Shown in pieces: positions 8,057 to 17,714 of a stretch of 64,000 nucleotides of DNA. The DNA comes from Spirosomataceae bacterium TFI 002 (GTDB lineage Bacteria > Bacteroidota > Bacteroidia > Cytophagales > Spirosomataceae), in NCBI GenBank assembly GCA_900230115.1, contig LT907983.1:5397466-5461465 (forward strand), given 5' to 3'. Position numbers and translations under genes: made by a program. Each line of letters opens with the position of its first letter. The first letter of the stretch is position 1. The notes below the pieces were generated by a model, which had not been told where the DNA came from, made no database searches, and was given only the letters and a program-made list of their open reading frames with translations.

Positions 8057-8698
8057 ATGCGATATGGCTTTCTAACTTTTATAATTGTTGGATACTTAAC
8101 CAATTCAATTTGCTCTGCCCAAGAAAAATCAACCACAATTAACCTCTTTGATGGAACTACTTTAAATGGTTGGAGAACAGTGAACCCAAACAATAGTAAA
8201 TACTGGTCAGTAGTAGACAGCACTATTATAGGAGGAGATGGAATAAGTAAGATTCCCAAAAATACATATCTATACACAAGCGAAACTTATGAAAATTTTG
8301 AATTAAGATTACTTTTCAGAATAACTGGTGATCATAATAAGGGGCTAATTAATAGCGGCATTCAATACAGGTCTATTATTGAAAGCAATAAAATCATTGG
8401 CTATCAAGCTGATATTGGAAAGGGGTATTGGGGCGACATTTACGACGAACACCGTCGTGCCAAACTTGCTGGTGGCGATTTAACGACCTTAAGACACATA
8501 CTTAACGAAGAAGGTTGGAACAGTTATATTGTCCGTTGTCAAGGAAATAAACATGAACTTTATATCAATGGCGTGAAAGTTTCGGAGTATAGAGAACAGG
8601 ACGCAAGCATTCCCTCTAAAGGTGTTATAGGAATTCAAGTTCATAGTGGCGGTAATGCAAAAGTTGAATTTAAGCACATAACGCTCACTCAATTGTAG
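8057..8698 (+). CDS. DUF1080 (3-keto-disaccharide hydrolase-like) secreted protein
   Basis: Concanavalin-like beta-sandwich of the DUF1080 family, some members of which cleave 3-keto-glycosides. A signal peptide (M-R-Y-G-F-L-T-F-I-I-V-G-Y-L-T-N-S-I-C-S-A-Q) leads into F-D-G-T-T-L-N-G-W-R, the usual start of the domain. G-I-Q-Y-R-S and Y-Q-A-D-I-G-K-G-Y-W-G-D-I-Y-D follow, then W-N-x-Y-x-V-R-C-Q-G-N and the G-x-I-G-x-Q-x-H-S-G end. I chose the ATG at 8057 (213 residues) over 8015 because the signal peptide then has normal length and an AAGGAG lies 7 nt upstream. It precedes a large heme-binding dehydrogenase, so the two probably act together in the periplasm. Confidence 0.85.
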   Translation: MRYGFLTFIIVGYLTNSICSAQEKSTTINLFDGTTLNGWRTVNPNNSKYWSVVDSTIIGGDGISKIPKNTYLYTSETYENFELRLLFRITGDHNKGLINSGIQYRSIIESNKIIGYQADIGKGYWGDIYDEHRRAKLAGGDLTTLRHILNEEGWNSYIVRCQGNKHELYINGVKVSEYREQDASIPSKGVIGIQVHSGGNAKVEFKHITLTQL

Positions 8699-8729
8699 GT
8701 CTATGTCGATGATCACTAAACACCAAACA

Positions 8730-11700
8730 ATGAATTTTAAGAAATTAACTATTATCTTATTTTTTGCATTCGGCCTCATAGTTATTGCTTGCAAAAAAAT
8801 TACAACTACGAGTAGCACAGTTGTTAATAATCAAAAAAAGGACGCTCCTCTCGGAAAGAAAACCCAATCCCAAAGAACAGAAGCTAATTCTCCAGAAGAG
8901 GAACTAGCAGGCTTTCAAGTTCCAGAAGGCTTTACAGTTGAACTTGTTGCAAGTGAAAGAGATGGGGTTATTAATCCTATCGATTTGACTTTTGATGATG
9001 CAGGAAGACTTTGGACTCAAACTGGTTCGATGTATCCACTTGATCCAGTTGCAGATATTAAATGGCAACAGTTGCTAAAGCTAATGGATGATCCAGCTAC
9101 TCAAGAAAAAGATCCTAGTTTCAAGCGTATACTTGACTTGTACAGAGGAAACACGAAAGGAGATGACAAAATATTGATCATATCAGATTTGTATAGTCGT
9201 TCTAAATCAAAAACAAATATCTGGGCCGATGGCTTAGCCATCCCACAAAGTATTTTACCTTATAAAAATGGAGCATACATCGCACAAGGATCGGAAATGT
9301 TCTTTTTGAGCGATACGGACAATGACGGAAAGGCCGACGAGCGTACTCCCCTATTTCAGGGTTTTGGTTTTACAGATACGCATACGATGTCTCATACCCT
9401 GGTTCGTGGCCCAGGTGATTGGATACATTTTAGTCAAGGTGCACTTAACAAAGGTGAAATAAGGTCAATGGTTAGTGATTCCAAAACCCGCATAGACTAT
9501 AGCAAAATTGCACGATTTTCATTGGACGCATCAAAACTTGAGCTTGTTAGCTCTGGCCTAAATAATATCTGGGGCTTTCAACTTAGAGGCAACGGTCAAT
9601 GGTATGGCACCGAGGCAAATGACCTTGGCTATTCTATTGCTCCTATGGAAATAGGTACAGGATTTCCAGGAATTGGAGGCGAGCGTTTACGACCTTATCA
9701 ACCTTGGATGCCAGTTTTACACGAGTTTCGCATTGGTGGCACTGGAATTTCAGGCTTGGCCTTTGTCGATGATAATTCAGGATCGTTTCCAGATGAATGG
9801 AAGGATGTTGCCTTTTTAGCAAACCCTATTGCCAGCAATATCAATGCAGTGAGAATCAAACGAAACAGTAATGGTTCGATTTCAGCCGATCACCTTCCTG
9901 ACTTTTTAACATCCAAAGACGACTGGTTTCGTCCTGTGAACATGGAATTTGGGCCAGATGGCTGCTTATACATTGCAGATTGGTACAATAAAATTGTGTC
10001 TCATAATGAATTACCTACAACACATCCAGATCGTGATAAGTCGCACGGTCGAATTTGGAGAATTCGTCACAAGTCGCAGAAAAAAAGAGAAGTTCCAAAT
10101 TTTTACGAGCTCAAAACAAACGAATTAGTAAACTATCTCAAATCCCCTTCAATATGGGCCAAAAGAGCGGCATGGCATCAAATAAGCGACCGCCCCAGTG
10201 AAGAAACTAAGCTTTTGTCAAAAGAATTGATCGAGGTTGTTTCGGACATTACTCAAGATGAAATTACAAGAATATTGGCACTTTGGTCTTTAGAAGGAAT
10301 TCGACATTATGATAGAAATGTAATCATTAGCCTACTCAATTCTAATTCGGAAAATCTAAGGAGAGAAACTGCTCGGTCTTTGGCATCATTTGCTATTAAT
10401 ATCGATGAATTGGCCGATTTACTTGAAAAGGTTTCCGAAGATTCTAACCCTATGGTGCGTTCTCAGGTACTTAGAACTTTGGAAGAAGTAGGAGAAGCTA
10501 ATTCAAAAACCTTAGGAATATTGATCAATGCATGTAAGCCAGAACTGAGGGGAAATGCCATGGGAGGTTCATATGAAAGACTTTTCGAAAGGTATTTGGC
10601 AAGAAAGGCATTGGAGAGCTATCCTCAAGCTTTGGAGAGTAATATTAATTCTTCTAAATCAAACGAACATCCTCCACGAAACATAATCTGGGCCGCCCAA
10701 GCATTACCACACCAAAACCAACGTGAGCAGGTGTTTCTGGATTTTTACAAAAAATCTGCTTTTTCAAATTTTGACGAGTCTACTTTTGTTATAGTCGCGA
10801 ATATGCTCGGTAACCCAAAGATTTTCAGTTTGGTTGAACCAGTTTTTGAAATGGAAGCTGAAGCGAATGTATCAATGGCAATCAAACTTTTGGGACAAGT
10901 TCAATCCGACGAATTAACTTATATAATGGAAAAGCCTGTAAAATCACTGTTGATTTCCAAAGAAATTAGCCAACAACAGCTTGGACTAGAAGCGACCATT
11001 AAACTGAAAGTTAAAAATGTAAAGGACCAAATTTTAACAATAAGCAAGACCTTTTCTGATCAAAAAACAATGAGTCTGGTCATTTCTGCATTAGAAAACG
11101 AAGCAGAAGAAAATACAAAAGCATTTTCGGAGTTTGCCAAAAACGAAACTTTAGACTTTAATACCCGAGCAATCGCTACTAGGGCTTTGGCAAAAGGTAA
11201 TATTACTTCAGCTTTCGAAATTTTAAAGATATGGCTTCCGCAATTGGTCGAAATTCAGAAACGAGAACTTACTAAAGTGATGTCCTCTTCTAAACAAGGA
11301 TCAGAGGTACTTCGTAAATTGTATACTGAAAAACTCATTGATCACAATGCCTTTGAATTATCAAGTGCTGAAAGGGTTCTAAACGCAGACACAAATAACG
11401 CTATTGGTCGCTCTATTAATGATGCTGTTATTCGAAGGATTGAAATGGAGAAAAAAGAATTTGACGCAAATCTACAGCGATTTCTTGCGATTGCAGAGCG
11501 TGGAAATGGAGATCCCATGAAAGGTAAACAGCTGTTCCAAACCTGTTTACTTTGTCACCGAGTAGGCAATAATGGACAAGATATCGCTCCAGCTTTAGAT
11601 GGGTCAGCCAATCGTGAAAATGAAGCACTTTTAACTGCTATATTGAATCCTGACGCTGCAATGGAAAGTAGTTATGCCGTATATCGAATTTTAAAAAAAG

Positions 11701-11912
11701 ATGGAAATACATTGGAAGGATATTTGTCCAAAAAAGATGATAGAGGAACTACCGTAGCATTCATGGGAGGAAGTACAATGTTTATTCCTCACAGCGAAAT
11801 TAAATCAGAAGGCTTTCTAGGTGGACGTTCGTTTATGCCTAAAGGACTAATTGAAAATTACAATGATAAGCAAGCGGCAGACCTATTTGCTTTCATTAAA
11901 ACTCTACATTAA
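8730..11912 (+). CDS. PVC-type heme-binding CxxCH dehydrogenase, lipoprotein
   Basis: 1060 residues. A lipoprotein signal peptide (F-G-L-I-V-I-A-C) is followed by a sorbosone/glucose-dehydrogenase-like six-bladed propeller (about 60-430; F-D-D-A-G-R-L-W-T-Q, D-T-D-N-D-G-K-A-D, L-Y-I-A-D-W-Y-N). A HEAT-like helical array (about 450-900) and a C-terminal cytochrome c module with C-L-L-C-H near residue 937 complete it. Family knowledge: such proteins are abundant in Planctomycetes and Bacteroidota and are proposed sugar or alcohol dehydrogenases passing electrons to the heme; few are characterised. The frame is open to 8703, but the ATG at 8730 starts the signal peptide. A second family member lies at 53.0 kb and a broken relative at 62.8 kb. 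Confidence 0.88.
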   Translation: MNFKKLTIILFFAFGLIVIACKKITTTSSTVVNNQKKDAPLGKKTQSQRTEANSPEEELAGFQVPEGFTVELVASERDGVINPIDLTFDDAGRLWTQTGSMYPLDPVADIKWQQLLKLMDDPATQEKDPSFKRILDLYRGNTKGDDKILIISDLYSRSKSKTNIWADGLAIPQSILPYKNGAYIAQGSEMFFLSDTDNDGKADERTPLFQGFGFTDTHTMSHTLVRGPGDWIHFSQGALNKGEIRSMVSDSKTRIDYSKIARFSLDASKLELVSSGLNNIWGFQLRGNGQWYGTEANDLGYSIAPMEIGTGFPGIGGERLRPYQPWMPVLHEFRIGGTGISGLAFVDDNSGSFPDEWKDVAFLANPIASNINAVRIKRNSNGSISADHLPDFLTSKDDWFRPVNMEFGPDGCLYIADWYNKIVSHNELPTTHPDRDKSHGRIWRIRHKSQKKREVPNFYELKTNELVNYLKSPSIWAKRAAWHQISDRPSEETKLLSKELIEVVSDITQDEITRILALWSLEGIRHYDRNVIISLLNSNSENLRRETARSLASFAINIDELADLLEKVSEDSNPMVRSQVLRTLEEVGEANSKTLGILINACKPELRGNAMGGSYERLFERYLARKALESYPQALESNINSSKSNEHPPRNIIWAAQALPHQNQREQVFLDFYKKSAFSNFDESTFVIVANMLGNPKIFSLVEPVFEMEAEANVSMAIKLLGQVQSDELTYIMEKPVKSLLISKEISQQQLGLEATIKLKVKNVKDQILTISKTFSDQKTMSLVISALENEAEENTKAFSEFAKNETLDFNTRAIATRALAKGNITSAFEILKIWLPQLVEIQKRELTKVMSSSKQGSEVLRKLYTEKLIDHNAFELSSAERVLNADTNNAIGRSINDAVIRRIEMEKKEFDANLQRFLAIAERGNGDPMKGKQLFQTCLLCHRVGNNGQDIAPALDGSANRENEALLTAILNPDAAMESSYAVYRILKKDGNTLEGYLSKKDDRGTTVAFMGGSTMFIPHSEIKSEGFLGGRSFMPKGLIENYNDKQAADLFAFIKTLH

Positions 11913-12025
11913 TAACAACTTAAAATTTCTTAAAAGCAAATATGCAAAAGCAACTTCCCTAATTCTTTCAGGATTCTTTTGTTCTATCTAAATTTCTTTT
12001 CCAAATTGGATTAAAACTACTATTT

Positions 12026-12964
12026 ATGAAAAAATATTTTCTTCAGAATTTGACTTATGCTTGCCTGTGTTTATTTATATTCATATGCTCAACGCAAAGC
12101 GTACTTGGACAAAATAAATCAACTGCCAAAAGAGTTATTATTCTTGGAATCGACGGTTTTAGTGTACCGGGTTTTAAAGAAGCAAAACACCCTAACTTAG
12201 ATTTATTACTCAAAAACGGTGTGCTGTCTCTAGACACAAGAGCAGTTATGCCCTCGGTCACTTTACCAAATTGGACAAGCCACCTTTCTGGAAGTGGTCC
12301 CGAACAACATGGCGTAGATAATAATAGTTGGGAGAAAAATACGGCATCACTTCCACCAGTTACTGCAGACGAAGATGGATACTATCCCACAGCTTTTAAA
12401 CTGTTAAAAGATAAGTATCCTAATGCCAAAACCGCGTATTATTATAACTGGGGAAACTTAATCAAACCTATCAATAAGCGATATTTAGATGAAGTAAACT
12501 TTCTTGATAACTACGAATACCACGAGAATTACGAAAGGGCTGCTCAATTTGCCAAAGACAACAAAAATAACCCAACTCTTATTTTTCTTTACACCGTTCA
12601 TACAGATCATGCGGGACACGATTTTAAATGGATGTCTCAAGAATACATAACAGCATTAGAAGATGCCGACCTGGCAATCGGAAAATTGGTAAATGACCTA
12701 AAGTCCGAGGGGCTATATGACGAAACTCATTTTTTCTTGATCACTGATCACGGTGGAAAAGAAAATGGACACGGCGGAATGAGCGAAGTAGAAATGACCG
12801 TTCCGTGGGCAGTGACTGGTCCAGGAATCAAAAAGGGTAAAATCCTTGCTGAACCAAATAACAACACAAACACTGCAAGCGTAATTTGTAGATTGTTCGG
12901 AATTAGTTCAATTCCTAAGGCATGGATTGGTGAAGTACCAGAATCCATATTTGAAACGAATTGA
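12026..12964 (+). CDS. Alkaline-phosphatase-superfamily phosphodiesterase, secreted
   Basis: Type I phosphodiesterase/nucleotide pyrophosphatase fold, 312 residues with an N-terminal signal peptide ending near V-L-G-Q. Metal-site features are I-L-G-I-D-G-F near residue 40 and the nucleophile region M-P-S-V-T-L-P-N-W-T-S-H (a Thr or Ser nucleophile). Y-T-V-H-T-D-H-A-G-H-D follows, then the late I-T-D-H-G-G-K. It should hydrolyse phosphate mono- or diesters in the periplasm; the substrate is unknown. It lies 113 bp after the dehydrogenase gene on the same strand. Confidence 0.85.
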   Translation: MKKYFLQNLTYACLCLFIFICSTQSVLGQNKSTAKRVIILGIDGFSVPGFKEAKHPNLDLLLKNGVLSLDTRAVMPSVTLPNWTSHLSGSGPEQHGVDNNSWEKNTASLPPVTADEDGYYPTAFKLLKDKYPNAKTAYYYNWGNLIKPINKRYLDEVNFLDNYEYHENYERAAQFAKDNKNNPTLIFLYTVHTDHAGHDFKWMSQEYITALEDADLAIGKLVNDLKSEGLYDETHFFLITDHGGKENGHGGMSEVEMTVPWAVTGPGIKKGKILAEPNNNTNTASVICRLFGISSIPKAWIGEVPESIFETN

Positions 12965-13387
12965 TAGTTCTCGAATTCAAGTTTTACTATGCCAAAAGTA
13001 AACTTCTACAAACGCTCTCTGAATAGCTTATTTTTAATGAAATGGAAGCCCTACTTTACCCTATGAATTTGACTGTTTCATAAGATTCACTTCTATCTAT
13101 TGCAATAGCAAAGCTTATTTTACGAGTATTAATATGAATTATTTATTTTCTATCCAACTGTAATTTCAAACCATGAAATGAGAAAAGTCTCGTTTCACAT
13201 TTAATTAGAAAGAAACCAGCGAGTTGAGAATTTAACACTCTTGGTACTATTTTTTCCACTATAAATCACATATTTTTAATTTTTGAAATAAAATCCTAAA
13301 CCAAATCAACTATTCAATGACAGAGTGGGACAGCAAAAGCTCAGAATTCTTTAAGTTTGTTCCACTTTTCAATCTCTATCAATCAAA
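12965..13387. other. Intergenic region upstream of rhaDE-like gene
   Basis: 423 bp without a supported gene. It holds a hairpin with a 10-bp stem, TGAAATGAGA (13174-13183) with TCTCGTTTCA (13188-13197), with one wobble pair and a 4-nt loop. There is no U-run after it, so it could be an operator or an mRNA structure. A -7-like TAAGTTTG lies at 13352-13359, 28 nt before the next ATG. Nothing else was recognised. Confidence 0.5.
13352..13359 (+). promoter_or_regulatory. Candidate -7 element of the aldolase/dehydrogenase gene
   Basis: TAAGTTTG matches the Bacteroidota -7 consensus TAnnTTTG exactly, 28 nt before the start at 13388. No good -33 TTTG is seen at the usual distance, so the call is tentative. 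Confidence 0.35.
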
Positions 13388-15487
13388 ATGAAGCAAAAGA
13401 ACTATAAGTATGTCGACTATCTTTGGGATCAAAAAGAAGCAGACAAACTAAACGGAAATGAAGTAGACCTATTTATTTATCGCTCAAACCTCCTTGGGGC
13501 GGACCTCCGATTAACTAATTACGGCGGTGGTAATACTTCAGTAAAAATTGAGGATCAAGATCCTACTTCTGGTGAAAAACTTGAAGTTATGTGGATCAAA
13601 GGTTCAGGAGGAGACATAGGTACACTTACCAAAGGTGGATGTGCAGCGTTATATTTAGACAGGCTTAGAAATCTAGAAAAAGTTTATCGTGGCATTGAAC
13701 ACGAAGATGAAATGGTGGCTTTATTTAACCACTGTATTTTTGACTTGAACTCTAAAGCTCCGTCAATAGACACACCACTTCATGCTTTTTTGCCTTATAA
13801 ACACATCGATCATCTTCACCCAGATGCAGCAATTGCAATTGCAGCTGCAAAGGATGGTAAAAAGATAACTCATGAACTGTTTGGTGGGAAAATCGGATGG
13901 GTTGAGTGGCAAAGACCTGGTTTCGACTTAGGTTTACAATTGAGAGACTGTTACGAAGAGGCATTATCTCGAGGTGTAGAGCTTGACGGAATTATGCTAG
14001 GCTCTCACGGGCTTTTCACTTGGGCAAATACCTCTTATGAAAGTTATGTAATTACCCTAGACGTTGTTGAGAAATGTGCTGAGTACATAGAAAGCAAAGC
14101 AAATAATGTCTTCGGTGGAGCTAAAGTTCAAAGTCTGCCTCAAGCAGACAGAAGATCAAAAGCTTCCTCAGTTGCACCTATATTGCGAGGTCTATGTTCT
14201 TCATATCAACATATGATTGGACATTTCTCCGATGCAGACAAGGTTTTGGAATACGTGAACTCAAATGACTTGGAAAGACTAGCTCCTATGGGAACGTCAT
14301 GTCCTGACCATTTCTTGAGAACTAAAATTTCTCCTCTAGTAGTTGAGATTACTGATTTCGATGATTTAGATGGTAAGTTATTGCCAAAGTTTGAAGCATA
14401 TCGTAAAATGTATGAGGCTTATTACAATAAGTGTAAGCACCCAAACAGCCCAGCGATGCGTGACCCAAATCCGGTAGTAATTTTAATACCACAAGTTGGT
14501 ATGTTCACTTTTGCTAAAGATAAAAACACTGCTAGGTTAGCATCTGAATACTATGTGAACGCTGTAAATGTAATGCGTGGTGCCGAGGCTATTTCCTCAT
14601 ATACTTCACTTCCTCACCAAGAAGCTTTCAATATCGAATATTGGTTGCTAGAAGAAGCGAAATTGCAAAGAAGACCAAAACCAAAACCATTAACCGGTAA
14701 AGTAGCATTAATCACTGGAAGTGCTGGTGGTATTGGTAAGGCAATTGCACGCAAATTCGCTGAAGAAGGTGGCTGTGTTGTTCTTAATGATCTTAACGAA
14801 GAAAGACTTGAAGAAGCTCACCAAGAGTTTTTAAAGGATTTTGGAAAAGACGCTGTAAGTGCTGTTAGTTTAAATGTATGTGATGTGAATAGTATTTCAC
14901 AAGCATTTGATTATGCTAACCTTGCGTTTGGTGGCGTTGATATTTTAGTAAATAATGCTGGTATCAGTATATCTAAGTCAATTACTGATCATTCTATTGA
15001 GGAATGGGATAGACTTTACGATATATTGGTAAAAGGTCAATTCCTTCTTTCTCAAAAAGCAATTGAAATCATGAGATTGCAGAAAATTGGAGGTGATATT
15101 ATAAATATTGTTTCTAAAAATGCTGTAGTTGCTGGACCAAATAACCCAGGTTATGGCTCAGCAAAAGCTGCCCAAGCTCACTTATCACGCTTAATGGCCG
15201 CTGAAGTTGGAACAGATAAAATAAGAGTAAATGCCGTAAATCCAGATGCAGTTATTGCAGGATCAAATATTTGGTCTGGAGGTTGGGCAGAAGGTAGAGC
15301 AAAATCTTATGGAGTTACAGTAGAAGAGCTTCCTGCTTTCTATGCGAAACGTACACTATTAAATGAAATAATCTACCCTGAGGATATTGCAAATGCTTGT
15401 TTTGCTTTTGTAGGAGGTTTGTTAAGCAAATCTACTGGAAATCAGATCAATGTAGATGGAGGAGTTCCAATGGGCTTCTTAAGATAA
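13388..15487 (+). CDS. Bifunctional rhamnulose-1-phosphate aldolase / lactaldehyde dehydrogenase
   Basis: 699-residue fusion. The N-terminal class II aldolase/adducin domain (about 20-420) has N-Y-G-G-G-N-T-S and H-x-D-H-L-H-P-D-A with metal-binding histidines, and G-S-H-G-L-F. The C-terminal short-chain dehydrogenase (about 430-699) has T-G-S-A-G-G-I-G-K-A, N-N-A-G-I-S, and the catalytic Tyr in Y-G-S-A-K-A-A. Family knowledge (RhaEW/YuxG type): splits L-rhamnulose-1-phosphate and oxidises L-lactaldehyde to L-lactate. No rhamnose isomerase or kinase gene is in the window. It is convergent with hisD across a strong terminator. Confidence 0.9.
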   Translation: MKQKNYKYVDYLWDQKEADKLNGNEVDLFIYRSNLLGADLRLTNYGGGNTSVKIEDQDPTSGEKLEVMWIKGSGGDIGTLTKGGCAALYLDRLRNLEKVYRGIEHEDEMVALFNHCIFDLNSKAPSIDTPLHAFLPYKHIDHLHPDAAIAIAAAKDGKKITHELFGGKIGWVEWQRPGFDLGLQLRDCYEEALSRGVELDGIMLGSHGLFTWANTSYESYVITLDVVEKCAEYIESKANNVFGGAKVQSLPQADRRSKASSVAPILRGLCSSYQHMIGHFSDADKVLEYVNSNDLERLAPMGTSCPDHFLRTKISPLVVEITDFDDLDGKLLPKFEAYRKMYEAYYNKCKHPNSPAMRDPNPVVILIPQVGMFTFAKDKNTARLASEYYVNAVNVMRGAEAISSYTSLPHQEAFNIEYWLLEEAKLQRRPKPKPLTGKVALITGSAGGIGKAIARKFAEEGGCVVLNDLNEERLEEAHQEFLKDFGKDAVSAVSLNVCDVNSISQAFDYANLAFGGVDILVNNAGISISKSITDHSIEEWDRLYDILVKGQFLLSQKAIEIMRLQKIGGDIINIVSKNAVVAGPNNPGYGSAKAAQAHLSRLMAAEVGTDKIRVNAVNPDAVIAGSNIWSGGWAEGRAKSYGVTVEELPAFYAKRTLLNEIIYPEDIANACFAFVGGLLSKSTGNQINVDGGVPMGFLR

Positions 15488-15510
15488 AATACCCCAGAAT
15501 AATAAAGAAT

Positions 15511-15540
15511 AAAGCCTTTTGCATTACTGCAAAAGGCTTT
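15511..15540. terminator. Bidirectional terminator between rhaDE-like gene and hisD
   Basis: AAAGCCTTTTGCA (15511-15523) pairs perfectly with TGCAAAAGGCTTT (15528-15540) around a 4-nt loop. T-rich sequence follows on the + side and A-rich sequence precedes it, so it can serve both convergent genes. Confidence 0.9.
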
Positions 15541-15568
15541 TCTTTTAGCTCTTAATGTCGATTGACTT

Positions 15569-16828
15569 TTAACTTATTCTTAAGGAAACCGCATTAGCAT
15601 GGCCATCTAATCCTTCAGCTTTAGCCATAGTAACTACACTTGGACCAAGCTTTTCCAATCCATCTTTACTTATTTCTTGATAAGTGATTTTTTTTGTAAA
15701 ACTGTCAACTGAGACACCACTATATGCTCGTGCAAATCCATTTGTTGGTAATGTGTGATTTGTACCCGAAGCATAATCTCCACATGATTCAGGAGTATAA
15801 TGACCTATGAATATAGAACCTGCATTTGTTATTTGCTCGGCCACTTCTTTGGCATTATCAATAGCTAGAATTAAATGCTCTGCGGCATATTCATTCAATA
15901 TATCTATTGCCTCGGCTTGATTAGAAACATAAATGGCTTTCGAATTCTCCAAGGACTTCAAGGCAAAATCTTTCCTAGGCAGTAGTTCTACCTGTTTGTT
16001 CACTTCTATATTTACCTTGTCAATTAACTCCTTTGAAGTTGAAACTAATAAAACTTGGCTATCAACACCATGTTCTGCCTGAGAAAGTAAATCTGCTGCA
16101 ACAAAAGCTGGGTTGGCAGAATCATCTGCTAAAACTGCTACTTCTGAAGGACCAGCAGGCATATCAATAGCTATTCCTTCTTTAGATACTAATTGCTTCG
16201 CAATGGTAACATATTGATTTCCCGGCCCAAAAATCTTATAAACTTGAGGAACAGTTTCAGTTCCATAAGCCATTGCAGCTATTGCTTGTGCACCACCAAT
16301 GCGAAAAACTCTATCAACACCGGCTAAACTTGCCGCATAATAAATTGCAGGATGGTTACTTGGCGAACAAAGTATTATTTCTTTACAACCAGAGAGTTTT
16401 GCGGGAATTGCCAGCATAAGTACCGTACTAAACAAGGGAGCAGTTCCTCCAGGAATGTAAATTCCAACCTTATCTATACCTACTTGTTTTCTCCAACACT
16501 TAACACCAGGCATAGTCTCAATTACAACTGGTTCAGTTAATTGTGTCTTATGAAAAGTTGTAATATTGTCAAAGGCTACTTGAATTGCAGCCTTAAGATC
16601 TTCAGGAATTTCATCCCCTAGGCTTATAACTTCCTGCTTACTTACTTCGAATTCATTTAGTAGAATGTTATCAAAGTCCAAGGCAAATTGCCTTAAAGCC
16701 TCGTCCCCTTTGTTTCTCACCTCAGAGAGAATTGGACTTACCCTTGCCTCTATTTCCTGAAAATCAAATACAGGCCTTTTAAGCAGTTCGCTCCTTTTCT
16801 CTTTTTCAGGATTTAGAATTATTTGCAT
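15569..16828 (-). CDS. hisD: Histidinol dehydrogenase
   Basis: Catalyses the last two NAD-dependent oxidations of histidine synthesis. 419 residues, close to the family norm. Seen are G-I-Y-I-P-G-G-T-A-P-L-F-S-T-V-L-M, G-G-A-Q-A-I-A-A-M-A-Y-G-T-E, and the signature D-M-P-A-G-P-S-E-V-A-V-L-A-D. S-Q-A-E-H-G-V-D-S-Q and the zinc/substrate residues in G-D-Y-A-S-G-T-N-H-T-L-P-T follow. Its ATG shares one base with the hisG stop (TAATG), so the two are translationally coupled. The other his genes do not follow it. Confidence 0.97.
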   Translation of the reverse strand: MQIILNPEKEKRSELLKRPVFDFQEIEARVSPILSEVRNKGDEALRQFALDFDNILLNEFEVSKQEVISLGDEIPEDLKAAIQVAFDNITTFHKTQLTEPVVIETMPGVKCWRKQVGIDKVGIYIPGGTAPLFSTVLMLAIPAKLSGCKEIILCSPSNHPAIYYAASLAGVDRVFRIGGAQAIAAMAYGTETVPQVYKIFGPGNQYVTIAKQLVSKEGIAIDMPAGPSEVAVLADDSANPAFVAADLLSQAEHGVDSQVLLVSTSKELIDKVNIEVNKQVELLPRKDFALKSLENSKAIYVSNQAEAIDILNEYAAEHLILAIDNAKEVAEQITNAGSIFIGHYTPESCGDYASGTNHTLPTNGFARAYSGVSVDSFTKKITYQEISKDGLEKLGPSVVTMAKAEGLDGHANAVSLRIS

Positions 16829-17694
16829 TAATAAATCATTTTTTCGATTGGAACCACCAAAATACCTTCGGCACCAGCAGCTCTTAACTCTTCAATGCTA
16901 TCCCAAAACTCATTTTCTTGTAAAACTGAATGAACAGAAGACCACCCAGATTGAGCCAATGGTAGAACCGTTGGGCTTCTCATACCTGGAAGCTTCGAAA
17001 TGATATGATCTAATTTATCATTGGGTGCATTCAAAAGTATATATTTATGATTCTGAGCTTTTTGAACAGCATTTATTCTAAAAACAACTTTGTTTAACAA
17101 TTGTGTTTTTGCTTCACTCAGTTTTTTATTTGCAATTAAAACAGCTTCAGATCTAAATATTACATCTACCTCCTTGAGTCCATTACTTAGGAGTGTTCCT
17201 CCAGAACTTACGATATCACATACACCTTCTGCAAGGCCTATTCCAGGAGCAATTTCGACTGAACCACTGATTTCATGTATCTGTGCTGATACTTTTTGTT
17301 CGTCTAAATAAGCCTGTAGTATATTAGGATATGAAGTAGCAATGCTCTTACCTTCAAAATATGAAACATTTTCATATTCAATTTCTCTAGGTACTGCTAA
17401 CGAAAGTCTGCATTTTGAAAAGCCAAGCTCTTTTACAGTTTCAACTTCTTTTTTGTGTTCAACAAGAACGTTATTACCAACTATTCCTAAGTCTGCAACA
17501 CCGTCTTCAACATATCCCGGAATGTCATCATCTCGCAAAAACAGAAACTCTGCAGGGAAGTTTCTTGAAGTTGATTTTAGCTTGCTTTTGCCAACATCAA
17601 ACTTGATTCCACACTCTTTAAACAACTTTATGCTGTCTTCACTTAATCTTCCAGACTTTTGGATTGCTATTTTTAGCACTTCTTTTGATTGCAT
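16828..17694 (-). CDS. hisG: ATP phosphoribosyltransferase, long form
   Basis: First, feedback-regulated step of histidine synthesis. 288 residues, the HisG-L length: two periplasmic-binding-like lobes (about 1-215; K-S-G-R-L, D-L-G-I-V-G-N-N and the PRPP loop region S-S-G-G-T-L-L) plus a C-terminal ACT-like regulatory domain (about 216-288). The long form does not need HisZ and is inhibited directly by histidine (family knowledge). It heads a hisG-hisD pair driven by a near-consensus promoter. Confidence 0.96.
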   Translation of the reverse strand: MQSKEVLKIAIQKSGRLSEDSIKLFKECGIKFDVGKSKLKSTSRNFPAEFLFLRDDDIPGYVEDGVADLGIVGNNVLVEHKKEVETVKELGFSKCRLSLAVPREIEYENVSYFEGKSIATSYPNILQAYLDEQKVSAQIHEISGSVEIAPGIGLAEGVCDIVSSGGTLLSNGLKEVDVIFRSEAVLIANKKLSEAKTQLLNKVVFRINAVQKAQNHKYILLNAPNDKLDHIISKLPGMRSPTVLPLAQSGWSSVHSVLQENEFWDSIEELRAAGAEGILVVPIEKMIY

Positions 17695-17714
17695 CTATGC
17701 TTTTAAATTTGGCA

